The notes: generated by a model not told the origin, from the letters alone. 64,000 bases of DNA from Myxocyprinus asiaticus (GCF_019703515.2 NC_059346.1:13310501-13374500); one strand, 5' to 3'. Positions 23,596 through 35,850 are shown, counted from the first letter of the stretch. Numbers and translations are program-made.

Positions 23596-25789
23596 TCACC
23601 TTTTATCATTAGTATACCACGGTGTCCAGCCTTTTGTTACAAGCTATAAGTAGCATTTAGTTTTATTACCATCTTCTAGGGGTTTGTCAGTTGAGTTGCT
23701 GACTTAAGTTCAGTTTTACTACCATGAATGACCAATGATAATGCACTGCTATTGAGTCTACCAGTAGAAAAAAAAAAAAAAAAAAAGATCTATTTAATTT
23801 GATTCACCAATGACTGGGAAATAGGATCTAATAAAACATTTCAGATTCCTTGTTCCCACAATCAATTCTCAAATGTTCTTTTCTTATTTACCACACACAT
23901 TAAAAAAGGGACAGTTTCCAAGTTCAGTCAATTGCATTCATAATGAGGTGCTTTGAACACACCTGAAGACACATTGGAAATCTTGAAAAAATGTCTGTGC
24001 AGCATTACAAATCCTCAAACATCAATAAATCTGAAAACTGTCTCTTTGTAGAATTAAAAATTAATTTGAATAAATGCAAGCAAGCAGTAATGCAAGATGA
24101 TGTCTAACTGCATGGACATCTGTGAGAGCATGCATTTTCTTCTCTCTATTGCATAACCTGGCATATGTGATGATACGTGTTTTGTCAGTTGGGTTGGAGA
24201 GTGTGTGTATGTGTGTGTGTGTGTGTGTGAGTGAGTGAGTGAGTGGGCTGTAACAGAGGAGCTCTAGCATCTGAAACTGGAGGATTGTATTTCCAGATTT
24301 GCCAAACCCTGTAGGCCAGCAATTCTACAGCTGCCTTTTTCTTCTTTTGCTAGCAGGATTTTAGCAGATAGACTGGCAGATTCAGTTCCATGTTTACACC
24401 TCTGTGCTGACAATTTACCAACAATTTCCCCTTTTATTCAACTCCATATTATCTCTCAGTAGATGTAATGCCGTCATAACTTGCTGTCACACACACAATT
24501 TTTAATGGGCATGTAGATGACATGTAATTTATCTAAACACAATTTCAGATTCCACTAGTAATTTTGGCAGATTGTTTTAAACCGAGGATAATGTTATCAA
24601 AAAAATAAATAAAATTAAATAAAAAATTAACACAAGCATCAAAACAAACTACAAAAGTAATCAGTTTTACTGGAAACTGAAACACTGTTTACTTTTCCAT
24701 TTGCATTAATGAAAATCCAAATCAGAATATCAGATTAACGGGTAGGTCATTTCATACTTTTCTTCTTTTCTGGCCAAGATTAAAATCCAAATAAGTTTAT
24801 TATCTTAAAAGATCCAAAAGCAGTTATAAACAACTATTCAACTATTGCTGGGATCGGTGATTGGCCGATCGTGCCTTGATTGAGGGCCGATCTTTTTTCA
24901 GCATCATGCACGAAATCACATACACAAACTGCTACCCTAATAATTAAGCACTTGCTCAGCCCTCGAAGCTTGACATTGCGGGAACTGGAGGGTGAGTTGC
25001 TAGCAATTCTAAGCATTCGCAAAACTTTCAGACATTCTGTAATTTAGATTAACATGTCGGTTTGTTTTAAAAATGTCTTTGCATTACATGTGTATGAATT
25101 TTAAAGTGCCCATTTTCAAGAGTCATTATGGTAGTCATTCTGACTGGCTGTACAGTTACACAAAACAATTAAACAACAAATAATCATGCAAACACAAATC
25201 TGATGGTTATACTTGATGTAATGAGAGTCGGGAAAATCAGACAATGGGTGGAGCTTTAGAAACAGTTTGAGCAATCATGCATGCTTTGTTTCACTCCTTC
25301 CAACATGCGCTCTCTGTATCAAACATGTGATCAATCTCTCATCAGTCACTCATCCCAGCACTATTTTGTGAAAACCCTGATTTACATCAGATATGTTTGT
25401 CACAATACCACTAACAACTTCAATAACTGCACCGAATATTCAAACAGTTGCTTAATAAAAAATGATTTGCGTTACAACCAAACTGCACAAATCATAGATA
25501 CTAATGATTTCTCACTGGAGCAGATTTGGAGATTGTATTGGATATATCTCTCTTATTTTTGAACATATCTCTGCTGTGTCTGATGCTCTCATGGTGTTTT
25601 CTGGTTGCCAGTATCTCACAATGATCTTTGTTAGTGACAACTATTCATTACTGTCTTCAAATCAAATAAATGTTAGCATTTCACAGTAAATGTAAATTGA
25701 ATGTAATTTTACAGTATGGGGCATTAACATATAACTGAAGCATAGAACTCGCAAAAGTGTGCTAAAGTGCACTTTAAAAAGTAAAGTTT
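23596..25789. other. intronic sequence, no gene recognised
   Basis: Contains an A run at 23769-23786, a GT then GAGT microsatellite at 24202-24245 and AT-rich DNA at 24598-24650. The phrase CTGGGATCGGTGATTGGCCG near 24850 resembles an end or interior of another hAT-like repeat, without a partner end. No exon seen. Confidence 0.5.
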
Positions 25790-26300
25790 TAAGCAAATAT
25801 GTGAACGGCGTGGTGCATTTGTGTGTCTCACTGAGCCACACCACGGACCGCACTCAGAGCAGATCCTGATGAGCGTGTGAAGATTACACACTTCAGAAGT
25901 GCTGTGATGCACGTGCTGTCAGTGTTTGTTTGCGTGAAACTCCTGCGAAAATTTAAACAAGGATTTAGATAGTGAATGCAAAGCACTCCAGGTTCATTTT
26001 CAAAATGTTCTTGGTCAATGGCGTTAATGTTAAAAGACACCCAGTGGCACAGAGGAGATGCCCGCTTACTCTACAGATGAAAGAATGAAGAAACACAGAA
26101 TCTTAAAGGTTTTCCTTCATGCGAAATAAGGACTCGTGGGTTTAATTGAAGAGCCTTAAAATAACTTTTTAAAAATAAGAATTTAAGACATATATTTTAC
26201 TATTGAAAATAGTATTATTAAAATAATATAATAATAAATGTAAATGGACCAAGACTAAAAAAAAAAACAATTAAAAATAAAATAAAATATATTTTATGTC
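25790..26300. mobile_element. possible interior of a hAT-like repeat
   Basis: The stretch 'gtgaacggcgtggtgcatttgtg...gatgcacgtgctgtcagtg' and 'cacccagtggcacagaggag...gaagaaacacagaatcttaaagg' reads like the interior of the same repeat whose terminus survives at 26976-26999. A left TAGGGCTG terminus is not found, so it would be truncated. Reading frames here are not genes. Confidence 0.35.
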
Positions 26301-26304
26301 TTAA

Positions 26305-26845
26305 AAGTAATATTCAGGATTCAATACAAGTTAAGCTCAATCGACAGCATTAGTGGCATAATGCTGATTACCACAAATGTATTTAGACTCTTTCTTTACT
26401 GTGAGGCACATACAATGGAAGTGAATGGAGCCAATTCGTAAATGTTAAAACACTCACTGTTTCAAAAGTATAGAAATAAGACGTAAACAATATGCATGAT
26501 ACAGGATTTTAGTGTAATAAAATCGCTTATTAACCTTTTTTCTGTGTAAAGTTACATCCAATTTTACAACTTCGTTGCCATGATGACATAAGCCGTAATC
26601 CCTAAAACAACCATAAAAGACAACTTAAACTTTACAGCTCAAATTATGCATGAGATTTAACAGAAGAATTATATAAAAGTGCTTATATAAATGTATATAA
26701 GCTTCACATTTCTGCCTTTAAAACCTCAACAAAAAAAAAAAAATTAAGGAGAGAAGGAACAAGTTCATTATTTTTTTTATGTTCAAGATTATGCCACAAA
26801 ATGCTGTCAATTGAGTTTAACTTGTATTGAACCCAGCATATTCCT
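26305..26845. repeat. TTAA-flanked foldback element
   Basis: TTAA at 26301-26304 and at 26846-26849 bracket inverted termini. Left reads ATTCAATACAAGTTAAGCTC then TCGACAGCATTAGTGGCATA; the right end read in reverse gives GGTTCAATACAAGTTAAACT and TTGACAGCATTTTGTGGCAT. The TIR is at least 55 bp with modest divergence. About 540 bp without coding capacity. TTAA targets point to a piggyBac- or Kolobok-type source. Confidence 0.75.
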
Positions 26846-26849
26846 TTAA

Positions 26850-26999
26850 AGTGTATGAAGACACATACACCTTAAGAATTATGACATTTTATATGACAAT
26901 TACAAAGTAAAATCCCTAAAACAGACAAAAATTGTCATAATCGTGATTATTTTTTTGACAATCAATCGTCATTGCAAATTTCATAATCGTGACAGCCCT
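26850..26999. mobile_element. right terminus of a hAT element
   Basis: TTTCATAATCGTGACAGCCCTA ends at about 26999 and matches the right end shared by the other hAT elements in this window (CAGCCCTA), preceded by AATCGTGATTATTT. The TTAA foldback at 26305-26845 separates it from its likely interior at 25790-26300. No left terminus was found. Confidence 0.55.
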
Positions 27000-27533
27000 A
27001 GATCCAAAAGTTTGAACCCTATGCCAGACTATAGATTTAAATAAATATAACAATGACAGCAATTTTAGACCCTATATCTGAGATACTCTTTGAATTGTGT
27101 TTATCATTGTGTACATGAGAATATCAAATATTATGATTCCATCCAAGACATTTTTTTTTTATTTCCAATTTTCTTAGTTAGTTGGTTAGACTTACATTCA
27201 CATTTATGCATTTTGGCAGAAAAGCTTATCTATGGCTTCAGAAGACTTGGAACATAGCCCATTAAGGCATCTTTACACCGTCGAGTTAAGCCTGCTCTGT
27301 GCCTGAACAAAATTCTGTGTAAAGATGCAATGGTGCATATAAGCCAGACTAAATTATGCCTGCCCTAACCCACCTTAGCCCCTAGTATCAAAGGCAGCTG
27401 GTTCTGTGTAAATGAAATGCAGCATCAGAGCAGCCTTAAACTTTATTTTTGTCATGATAGAGCATATATTTTACAATTTAGTGCCATATTGAAAAGTATA
27501 ACTTATTTTCATTAATTTCATATTTCTACATTC
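27000..27533. other. intronic sequence with a weak SINE tail
   Basis: CATTCACATTTATGCATTTT and GGCAGAAAAGCTTATCTATG at about 27194-27233 resemble an inverted, diverged V-SINE 3' tail. The rest, including a T run at 27149-27159, is unclassified. Confidence 0.4.
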
Positions 27534-27541
27534 ATAATTTT

Positions 27542-28367
27542 TAGAGCTGTCGATTTAAAGCGTTAATTCAGTGTGATTAATTATATAAAAAATAATGCAA
27601 AAACCATGTCCCTGGACCGTATAAGGAATACAGTATTCCTTCCATATAAGCAATTCAAACATGGAATACCACCAGTTTTCTCCAGGGGGTAGTAAGTGAA
27701 ACTCGCTGTACAGGCAACGCACAGCTCAAACAGACAGAGAACAAACCACACTTACCAAGACAACACAGATGAGAACACGTTCTTGTATACAAACACAGCT
27801 TGATGGAGTGCAAATCCAAAGGCAGGGATCTCAAGACGTGTTTTTCTCAGTTTTAAACTTAGTTTAACCTGAAACAGCGATCTAAAAATATTATGTTTAT
27901 GACGCAACGCAACCAAGACACTCCAAAAGCGTCCGTCTGATGCAGGTGTACATTGACGGGTCCTTAAACAAGCCCTTATAATAAATCTCGGACTGTTAGA
28001 TGAATTCAATTGCAAAATGGATTGCTGTAAACTGTATGCCAATGATAGGCATATGTTCAGTAATATGGAAATAAACAATATATTGCATTCTAAAGCCACT
28101 TTTTATATTGTCCTTTTTAATGCTTAACATGTGTGCCTAAATAATGTAATGCATTTTCATTTTCTGTATTATTTTTTAAAATACATTTATTTTATTTATA
28201 ATTATTTAAATATATCTATAATTATTTAATCATTACATATTGAATTTTTGTTATTTGAGGGGCTTTCTCAGCAAATATTTATGTATATGATTAACTGCGA
28301 TTAATTCGATTAATCACCAAACCATGTAATTAATTCGATTACAAATTTTAATCGATTGACAGCCCTA
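27542..28367. mobile_element. non-autonomous hAT element with perfect 8-bp TSD
   Basis: Left end TAGAGCTGTCGATTTAAAGC, right end TTTTAATCGATTGACAGCCCTA (inverted match). The direct repeat ATAATTTT flanks it at 27534-27541 and 28368-28375. 826 bp. No transposase domain; the 115-residue minus-strand frame at 27752-28099 shows no known motif. The 3' third has repeated GATTAATTCGATTAA motifs, a typical subterminal repeat pattern of hAT elements. Confidence 0.85.
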
Positions 28368-28375
28368 ATAATTTT

Positions 28376-29494
28376 ATATTAAAAACATTAATCTCATAAC
28401 ATTATTTATGCAATTGTAGTTGCTGTGTAAATGCATTTATGCTTGCTCTGAGCAGCATTAATTAGTCTATGTAAATACACCTAAATGCCACTTCAGCAGC
28501 TTCTGTACCACCTTTGCAGTGTAAAGATGTTCAAACCAAACAGATGGCTGTGATATATAAATATATCAAGGCTGCCTTCGGCCACTTTGCATCAATATAT
28601 TTCATTAGAAATAATTAGCCTTTAAAGACACTAGTCTTTATTTCTAGTTTAATTACATGTGCTTCTTTGCCCATCAGTAATAGATGAAAATAAATGCAAA
28701 GCTGAACTTCATGTGTTTCAACCCCTACTGTAGTTTTCCATCTCCCAGGCAGCAGTGACAATTGTGTCATTAAAAGCTCCAGTGTACAAGCAACTGCCAG
28801 TTGTGAATTTATGAGAAAAGAGTAAGGGGTGGGCAATAATTACTATGCAGCTGTCAAGTTCTGGGCCAATCTCAGTACTGTTCATCTTATGCTAATTTCA
28901 GCTCTACTGCCCCAAAGGCCAATCATATTTCGATCCTTAAGCCCATTTCCTTTTTCCACTTTGACTTGATATTAAATTTTCTATGAGCACTTCCTGCCAT
29001 AATGGCAGCTATAGCGCACAGGCCCAAATATATCACAAAGCGCTGAGAGAAGAGAGGTGTCCATGGTCACGGTGGTGATTTATGGGTCGTGTTTCCTTCC
29101 CTAAATAGAGGCTAGATTGAGGACTGGATCAGATGGGCAATGGGCAACAAACGCAAAGCTATAAAACTGAGAATGTCTGTGTACAGAGGCTGAAATTTCT
29201 TTGCGGTAAATAACAAATCATCAATCAGATGCCTTTAGCAGCAAGACATGTGGTATTGGATGAAGGAAAGCAAATTTTTTTATAATTGGTTCCAGTAAAG
29301 CAGGAGGGTTGTGATCTGTGTTTTATTAATGAATCTCTTAAGTGTAAAATGCGAATGCCCCCTGAAATCTTTGAGCAAAGTGGCTTTTGAATGCAACTTC
29401 ATAAAATAAAATAATTAAGTTACACAATTATTGCGGGTAAAACTTGTATGACTTTTTACCATTGGAAAAAAAAAAGTTATTATCAAAGTGCAAA
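28376..29494. other. intronic sequence, no gene recognised
   Basis: Moderately complex, not obviously repetitive DNA. It could include conserved non-coding sequence, but this cannot be judged from one genome. The 73-residue frame at 28615-28836 (minus) has no splice borders or family resemblance. Confidence 0.45.
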
Positions 29495-29697
29495 TAGTGT
29501 GTGTTAACAATGTTTGGTTATTCTCTTTTATCAGGGAAGGTTAACAAAAGTTATGGATGGTGTTAACAAATTAGTTATCCTCTGCTGTGCCAGGGAAGGT
29601 TAACAACAATTACAGTGTGTTAACAATTTTTGGTTATCCCCTGTTTTATCAGGGAAGGTTAACAACAGTTACAGGTGGTGTTAACAATTTAGTAATA
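29495..29697. repeat. 59-bp tandem minisatellite, about 3.4 copies
   Basis: The motif AGGGAAGGTTAACAA recurs at 29533, 29592 and 29651, exactly 59 bp apart each time. Each unit also contains a second TGTTAACAA and a GGTTATCC-like block. Copies differ by several substitutions, so it is not a recent expansion. Confidence 0.85.
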
Positions 29698-30945
29698 TTT
29701 TTCATTTTTATTCATTTTAATTATTTCAGCTTTTTTTAAATTTATTTTATTAATTTTTATTCATATTTCACATTCTTAATTGGGTTTGAAATTTATTATG
29801 TATCTTGTATTTTCTTTATTTTTATGTAAAGCACTCTGAATTGCCATTGTGTATGAAATGTGCTATGTAAACATTGCTTGCCTAGCCAATGGCAAAAAGC
29901 TGCTCCTAGAACGAAGATGCATGGTTGTCATGTTCAATTGTAAATTTGCTTTGTTTTATTAAAATAAATGTATTAAGTTGAGATTTGAACCCGGGCTTCT
30001 TTAAACACAAAAAAGCTCTTCCACTAGACTACCACTTCTCACTCAAAAATATGGAACTACTGCATTTTTAAAAAGTGTTTTTGTTTGTCTTATCTCACTG
30101 AGGGCCCCAGGTGAGCCAATACTGCCACTGGTGCCTGGTGCCTATAATAACAATTTAATACAAAATGCATTAATCATTACAAACATAACTGTGAAAATGA
30201 ACCAGCAGATTTGATCATGGATGTGGTGCGTCTGCAGACCAATTACTTAGACAGCCACAAATGACCTCACCACACAGGGTGCGGTTAAGAGTGCACTGAA
30301 CCAAAACCCTCAAACAACAGGATCCATCACTGCAGTCCAGCGAGCAGCTCTCTCCAGAGGCTGACCAAAGCCTGAATCAATAAAGCATCAGAGGTACCAT
30401 AAGCCAGCATCACTCAACTAATCCACGCAGATTCCCCACAGCAGAGCTGCCTCCGTAGCACATTGAGAACAGAACAAGCAGCACAAGAAAGGGCAGACTA
30501 TGAACAGTGCAGAAATCTGACAAGAGAATCTGTCAAGCTGTGTCAGAATTAAAAAATCAGAATGCTTACAGAACTCAGAATTCAGACCCAGAACGTGGCT
30601 TGAGAGTTCAGAATTAGTTTGGTGTGATCAGAATTTAGAATCAGGATGGTTCAGGACTTCTTGTAAGTGTAAAATGCACTAGACTTCACATTTTCTGAAG
30701 AAAATATGAGTGGTGCTTGCCTGTGCAAAACTCACTACTACAATGCTTGAGTGTTATGGGTGGTTGCCTGGGTGTTGCTATGGAGTTGCTAAGGTGTTGC
30801 TTACAGGCTTAAGTCAAAAGAGCCCACTTCCAAATCTCTATGATGTCCTCATCCCTAGATATGACTCGGGTTCCTCCAATATAAATCTATGGCAAATTTT
30901 TACCCATTTTATTGTTCGCCAGGCAAAATGACCTGTGATCACTTA
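29698..30945. other. intronic sequence with a tRNA-like stretch
   Basis: At 29984-30046 the minus strand reads TGGTAGTCTAGTGGAAGAGC, then GGGTTCAAATCTC, i.e. A-box- and B-box-like promoter elements spaced as in a tRNA, but the arms do not pair into a proper cloverleaf. I read it as a tRNA-derived SINE head or tRNA pseudogene. The rest shows T-rich sequence at 29700-29830 and nothing coding. Confidence 0.45.
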
Positions 30946-31511
30946 GGCCACGTTCACCCATTCAGTGTTTGGGATTGACAAAAGTATTTACTAACAGGTG
31001 TGTCTCTAAATGTCCTGTTCATAAAACAGCTTACAGTAGCATCTTGAACACTGTCTGTATGAATGAATAACCAAAGTCAAGCCTCTATTCTAACCCCTGT
31101 GACCATAGTGACAGTGATTAAAGTAAATATCAAAGATGGTGCCGTCCACAACACCGGCAAGTCTTATTACAATGGACGTTGTGATATTAAGTGAACGATT
31201 TCAATCGAGGTGTAAGTCCATCCATCAGATCTTAATTAACAGACTATAAAACTGATGCAGCAGCTCTGGTGGAAGTCAGCGACTGGATCTTCGGGTGACA
31301 TACAGCTCATAACTTATACACAAGTTAACAGAGCCCTGCAAGAAAAACACGAGACACAACTAGTTTTCCAGTAAGGTTCTGTTCATACAGCACAGGTTTG
31401 CAGAAAATTTTGTGAGTCCTGAAAATGTACATGTGTGTGTGTGAACACAAACGTATTAAGTTCTCAAATACAGGACTGACAACCGTATTCTGCTGCTGTG
31501 TGAACACGGCC
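30946..31511. mobile_element. non-autonomous Harbinger-like element
   Basis: TTA at 30943-30945 and 31512-31514 bracket inverted termini: GGCCACGTTCACCCA on the left, TGTGTGAACACGGCC on the right. A TTA/TAA trinucleotide duplication is characteristic of PIF/Harbinger elements. 566 bp with no coding capacity. Confidence 0.65.
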
Positions 31512-31514
31512 TTA

Positions 31515-33339
31515 GAAATGTAATAACACACTTCTTCTCAACAAACCACACAATTTGAAGTATGATTCATGTTTGTAACACAAAGTTTAAAACTCAGAAA
31601 AATCCCCAACTCTTTGTATGTGCAATAGTAACAGTGAAGTGTGCCTTAGCAAGCACCACTAATTAAAGATCTAAGGATAATGGCACACATATAGCTCTGT
31701 CAATATGGATATATCAGGAAACTGCATAAAGTGCACAATACCCATTTACGCAGCACAGCTTCAGTAGATGGAGACCATCCACACTATAAATAGTACCCAA
31801 TTACAGCACATTAACACTTTAGGAACTATCAATACATGCCTCTAATTATTTTATGGTGTCATGTCCGAGTGACTCCAATGCCAGACGATTTGATCAGAGG
31901 CAATTTGGGTTTTTGAGGTTATTGACCTTCACAGAAATGGAACGAGAGGGTGTGAATGCCACTCTAGTAAGGCAGATTGGCACAGAAAGAGGCCACAGTA
32001 AATGTCAGTGTAATTACAATGACAGGTCATTTTGTTGCTTTGTAAGAAGAACTATCCAATTATTTGTTTCTTCACCTTGCAAGCTGAAACTTAAAATAAA
32101 AGCTAAAAATAAACAGATCTCAAACAACAGGAGAGTAAAATGGCAAATTAAGTTTTAAATCTTAATTGTTTCACCTAGACAGCAATATGATTAAATGGAG
32201 ATCAAATGGAGACTTGAGACAAATTGAGACAGCTTTTCAGATTTTCAGAGAACCCCAGTATGTCACAAATGGGTCCTATAGAGTTTCAAAAGGGATCGCA
32301 ACAATATCTCAGTATGAATACTAGTATGAAATTAAAAGTCAGAGAATTCAATAAGAAATCCAATTAGACCTAAGATATCTGAGCTATGCAATCCACATTA
32401 ATGTTGTAGCTCTACACTCTTACGGAGAAACATCTGAAGCAAAGTTAAGAGTTCAACTAAATTTAACTGAGAGCTTCAGTAAGTCTGCTGAGCTATGAAA
32501 ACATTACAATTTTCCTTTCGGACGATGTGAGGGCCAGTCACCTGATCCACTAAAATGCACTGTGCCTAAGTACAGTACATCACTGATGGCCTGCATTATC
32601 AGCAGTATGCACCTGCTATAAATGCAATGCTTTTCATCTTGTATTTAATACAAACCTAAACAGTCATAAAATCAGTGAGGTCACAAACATCTAGCCACAC
32701 AGTTCACCATCAAGCCTCCATGGCAGCTCATAACTGACTGTAATTAAGCTTTGAAATACTTATGTGCTGGTGAAATGTGCAAGTCTCAGCAGAGAACAAT
32801 TAACTTTAAATCACATACATAACCACATACTGCCCTCACTCTTAAAGAATAAAAGAATCACACAGTCCACACACAAAAGCAAGCCAGCAGAATAGGCGCC
32901 ATTGAAACAAACACTGATTAACATACCAGAAAAATCTAAATCATACAAATCATGGCCATTATCATGTTGGCAAACAACATCAAACAAGAATGACAATAAA
33001 CAAGAATAATGATGCATAATGGCTGTTTAAACAAGTGGGAGGAGCCAGTTGTTCCACTGCACGTGGTCATCAGCATAAAACTCAACAGTCTTGTGACAGC
33101 TGTGTACACACTTCAAGTTAACCTCTAATTAGCAGATTCATTACATTTCTCTGCCTGTATCACACAGCTCACTTGAGCATGTCAACATCTAATTAGGAGA
33201 TGTCTTTCATAACCATCCTATGCTTTCATATTACCGTTTCATATTTTCGGAGGCTTATTGTTGATAAGCAAAGCCGCCTGTGAAGTCCTGTGAGGTCCTT
33301 CATTTCTGTGGCTGTGCGCTAATCCATTTCTATCAGGAA
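31515..33339. other. intronic sequence, no gene recognised
   Basis: AT-rich DNA with short chance reading frames (31853-32158 plus strand; 32811-33017 minus strand), none of which carries a known domain, a signal peptide with downstream body, or splice context. No clear repeat ends were found. Confidence 0.45.
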
Positions 33340-33690
33340 GACTCGCAGACTTGAGTGAAATTTAAGATGACATTTATTTGATGAATATAAAACAGAAATG
33401 TAATGTATCTCTTTGGCGTAAGCCCCGTCTGGCGGTCCGAAGAAGTTGTACTCGGAACCATCATATCCTGCCGGAGATAGGAGGCAGAGGCGAGGAGCCT
33501 ACCCCCATGCAGGACGGGACTCAACTGGTGGTGGAGGTTGCCATGTTAGCACACTGAAACAGCAATGTGATAGATTGTGAGCAGACATTTAAAGCATTGG
33601 CTTACATGTGATTGGCTAGGAGTTACCTAGCTAATGGTGCGATGATGTACAGCTGCTAGTCTTCCTGCTAGAACTCCAGTGTGAAGTAAT
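33340..33690 (-). mobile_element. LTR-like or other retroelement fragment
   Basis: A GC-richer island. On the minus strand it reads GAGTCCCGTCCTGCATGGGG, through GGCGGTCCGTT-type sequence (CGGACCGCCAGACGGGGCTT), to a polyadenylation-like ATCAAATAAATGTCATC near 33370. This is the order expected for the R-U5 side of an LTR, but neither termini nor target duplication can be fixed. Confidence 0.35.
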
Positions 33691-33786
33691 CAGTGTTGAG
33701 AAACATTACTTTTAAAAGTAACACATTTTAAGGACAAATTAAAGGTTATTTAAAGGTATATTAAAATATAATAAAAGTATATATTG

Positions 33787-34126
33787 TGTTTACATGCACA
33801 CCAATATTCTGATAACTTTCCAAAAATCAGCATATTTAAAAAATAAGAACGTGCAAGAAAACCACATTTACACAACACTTGAAATCATCCTATTATTCTC
33901 TGCTTTTGACATCCAAACGTAAACTGGCATGCGCACAACACTTGTACACATTGGATAAGCCAGTAATAATGCTAGTAAAGGTGTTTACATGCAGAACAAA
34001 ATTGGGGTAACGGGCAAAAATCATGTGCCGTTTATGACCTTACCCAATAAAGGAGTTTACATGATCTTAAACACTGTCGGTTTATTAAGCATGATTGGTG
34101 TAAGTTTGTGCATGTAAAATATTTTT
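33787..34126. repeat. MITE with inverted termini
   Basis: TGTGTTTACATGCACACCAA at 33786-33805 pairs with TTGGTGTAAGTTTGTGCATGTAAAATAT near 34097-34123 read in reverse. The interior repeats the phrase GTTTACATG at 33992 and 34052. About 340 bp, no coding capacity. Superfamily undetermined. Confidence 0.55.
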
Positions 34127-34251
34127 GGGCTACCTTTTCTCTCCATCAGCTGTCCAAGCCTCTCTCTTCGGTTAATTCAATACCTATGTATAGAATTTGC
34201 TTACAGTGTATACAGCTTCAATAAAGTCAATCGATTAACCAAGTACAGGAC

Positions 34252-34310
34252 CTTATCCAAAGTGACATTGTAAGTTGCTAAAAATGTCTGTTAAATGAAT
34301 AAATGTAAAG
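34252..34310 (-). repeat. SINE 3' tail remnant
   Basis: CCTTATCCAAAGTGACATTG and GTCTGTTAAATGAATAAATG match the conserved V-SINE tail (complement of the block at 18877-18930), but here in the plus-strand sense of the opposite arm. Only the tail is retained. Confidence 0.5.
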
Positions 34311-34414
34311 GAGCCAACAATATTAGCAATGCTGCGATACCAAATGTAAAGAGTAAACAAGACTAGTATAAAGCTAGAGCAGTGTAGTGCAAGTGAATTT
34401 TTATGAGTGATTAA

Positions 34415-35850
34415 GACCCTGTTTACACCTAGTATTAAGATGAGTTTCAAGTGATCCGATCACATGTGGTCAGTGCAAAATACAGGTGTAAACGGGGTCT
34501 AAAATGTTTTGTGATCGGATCACAAAAACCTTATACGAATGTGGTCAAAAACACACGTCACCACATTGTATTTGAGGTACAAACGCTATCCGTCATGAAT
34601 GCATCCCGGTCAGCAGCAAAGCACCACCCCTCACCTGTAAATCAACCACTGCACTACAACAAGAGTTTAAACTTTGTCGGTTAAGTGCGGCTTTAAAAAG
34701 GAAATAACCGTCCGATCAGAAACTTTTAAAAAGCAGTTAAATACACAAGCGCGAGAACTTCACAGATCTTGTCTGTGTGGCGGGGTGAGTAAGATACAGA
34801 CACAGTGGTGGGGCGTCAAGCCTTGGAGAGTCATTTATTGAAAATAATAAACATAAAATGTTCATAAATGGAGCAAATAGTGTCCAGGGGGAAAAGTGTC
34901 CAAAAAAAAAAAAGGGGATCTGGCAGCCTTGCAGTGTGACAGGGCTCAGTGACGGTCAGGGAAGTGTCCATGGAATGGCCCAGGCATGAGCGGGGTCCGA
35001 CGGCCGCCAAGCTTCCCTCCTGGTTCCAAGGTGCGTGGGGCGGCGGCATCTTCGGCAGCCTGTCTTCCCAGGCCCACGGCAGGTGAAAGGGGAAAGCAGC
35101 CCAGCCTCTAGCTTGTCGACCGCAATCCGTTCTGTCCTCCCCAGCGACACATCTAACTCGCGCCAGGGGTCCGAGGAGCGGGTCCGGTGCTGCATCTAAC
35201 TTGGCTGAGCCCTACGCGCACTGATCCTGGGCCTGTGAGGATGCCAGTGTGGAAAATACATGGAAAATAGAAGCTGGCTCCCCAAGAAGAGGCACGCTCT
35301 GCTTTGCAATGGCAGTGTTGATGAGGCTCCATCCAATTCAGATGAGCCTCATCAAACGGCGCCCCAACGAGGCTTATTAATTATGCGCCTCTTCACTTCT
35401 CCTGCCCAGCTCCCATCCTGAGCCTGGCTGAAGGACGGCCCTAAGAGGCAGGGCAACGATGACAAGAGGGATGGGCAGGTCGTTCTGACACATCTCATAT
35501 CAACATGCGAAGACAAAAATGAGAACCATGAACATCTTGAAGCTCTTTTAATATAGGTACTTCACTAAAATAGCAGAGATTTGTTTCATTTGTTTCTCCA
35601 TCTGGGAGAAATAGCACGCCGGTATTATTCGTGCTTTCTTAGTTTTTTATTATTTTTTGCGGTTTATTATCATGCAGAAATATTGATTGATGTGTGCCGT
35701 CATGAAACAGAGACCCTCCGCTCGAAATCCGAATACAAGTGGTCACAGAAGACACATTTAAGTGACCAGGTGTAAAAGCGATGTGTCTCGTCTGACCACA
35801 TGTGATTGGATCACCCGAGACGCATCTTAACACCAGGTGTAAATGGGGTC
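34415..35850. mobile_element. Harbinger-like non-autonomous element, interrupted
   Basis: TAA at 34412-34414 and 35851-35853 bracket long inverted termini: left GACCCTGTTTACACCTAGTA and GTGATCCGATCACATGTGGT; right ACCACATGTGATTGGATCAC and CACCAGGTGTAAATGGGGTC. The TIR is about 60 bp. An extra copy of the terminus at about 34484-34515 (GGTGTAAACGGGGTCTAAAA) suggests a nested or rearranged unit. An LTR-like block at 34779-35490 lies inside. Confidence 0.65.
34779..35490 (-). mobile_element. probable solo LTR nested in the Harbinger-like element
   Basis: A GC-rich block reading on the minus strand from TGTCAGAACGACCTGCCC near 35490 to CACCCCGCCACACA at about 34779. AATAAATGACTCTCC near 34828 is a good polyadenylation signal followed by a GC/T-rich U5. 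TG...CA ends fit an LTR. No gag or pol is adjacent. The target duplication is not clear, so the ends are approximate. Minus-strand frames at 34831-35195 are not genes. Confidence 0.5.

Noticed and set aside
27752..28099. 115-codon minus-strand open frame
   Set aside because: Lies wholly inside the 826-bp non-autonomous hAT; no domain, no splice context, biased composition. Chance frame in a repeat.
29495..29697. CRISPR-like array
   Set aside because: The 59-bp units are head-to-tail without unique spacers, in vertebrate DNA; it is a minisatellite.
29984..30046. Possible tRNA gene on the minus strand
   Set aside because: A and B boxes are present but the acceptor and anticodon arms do not pair; better read as a SINE head or tRNA pseudogene.
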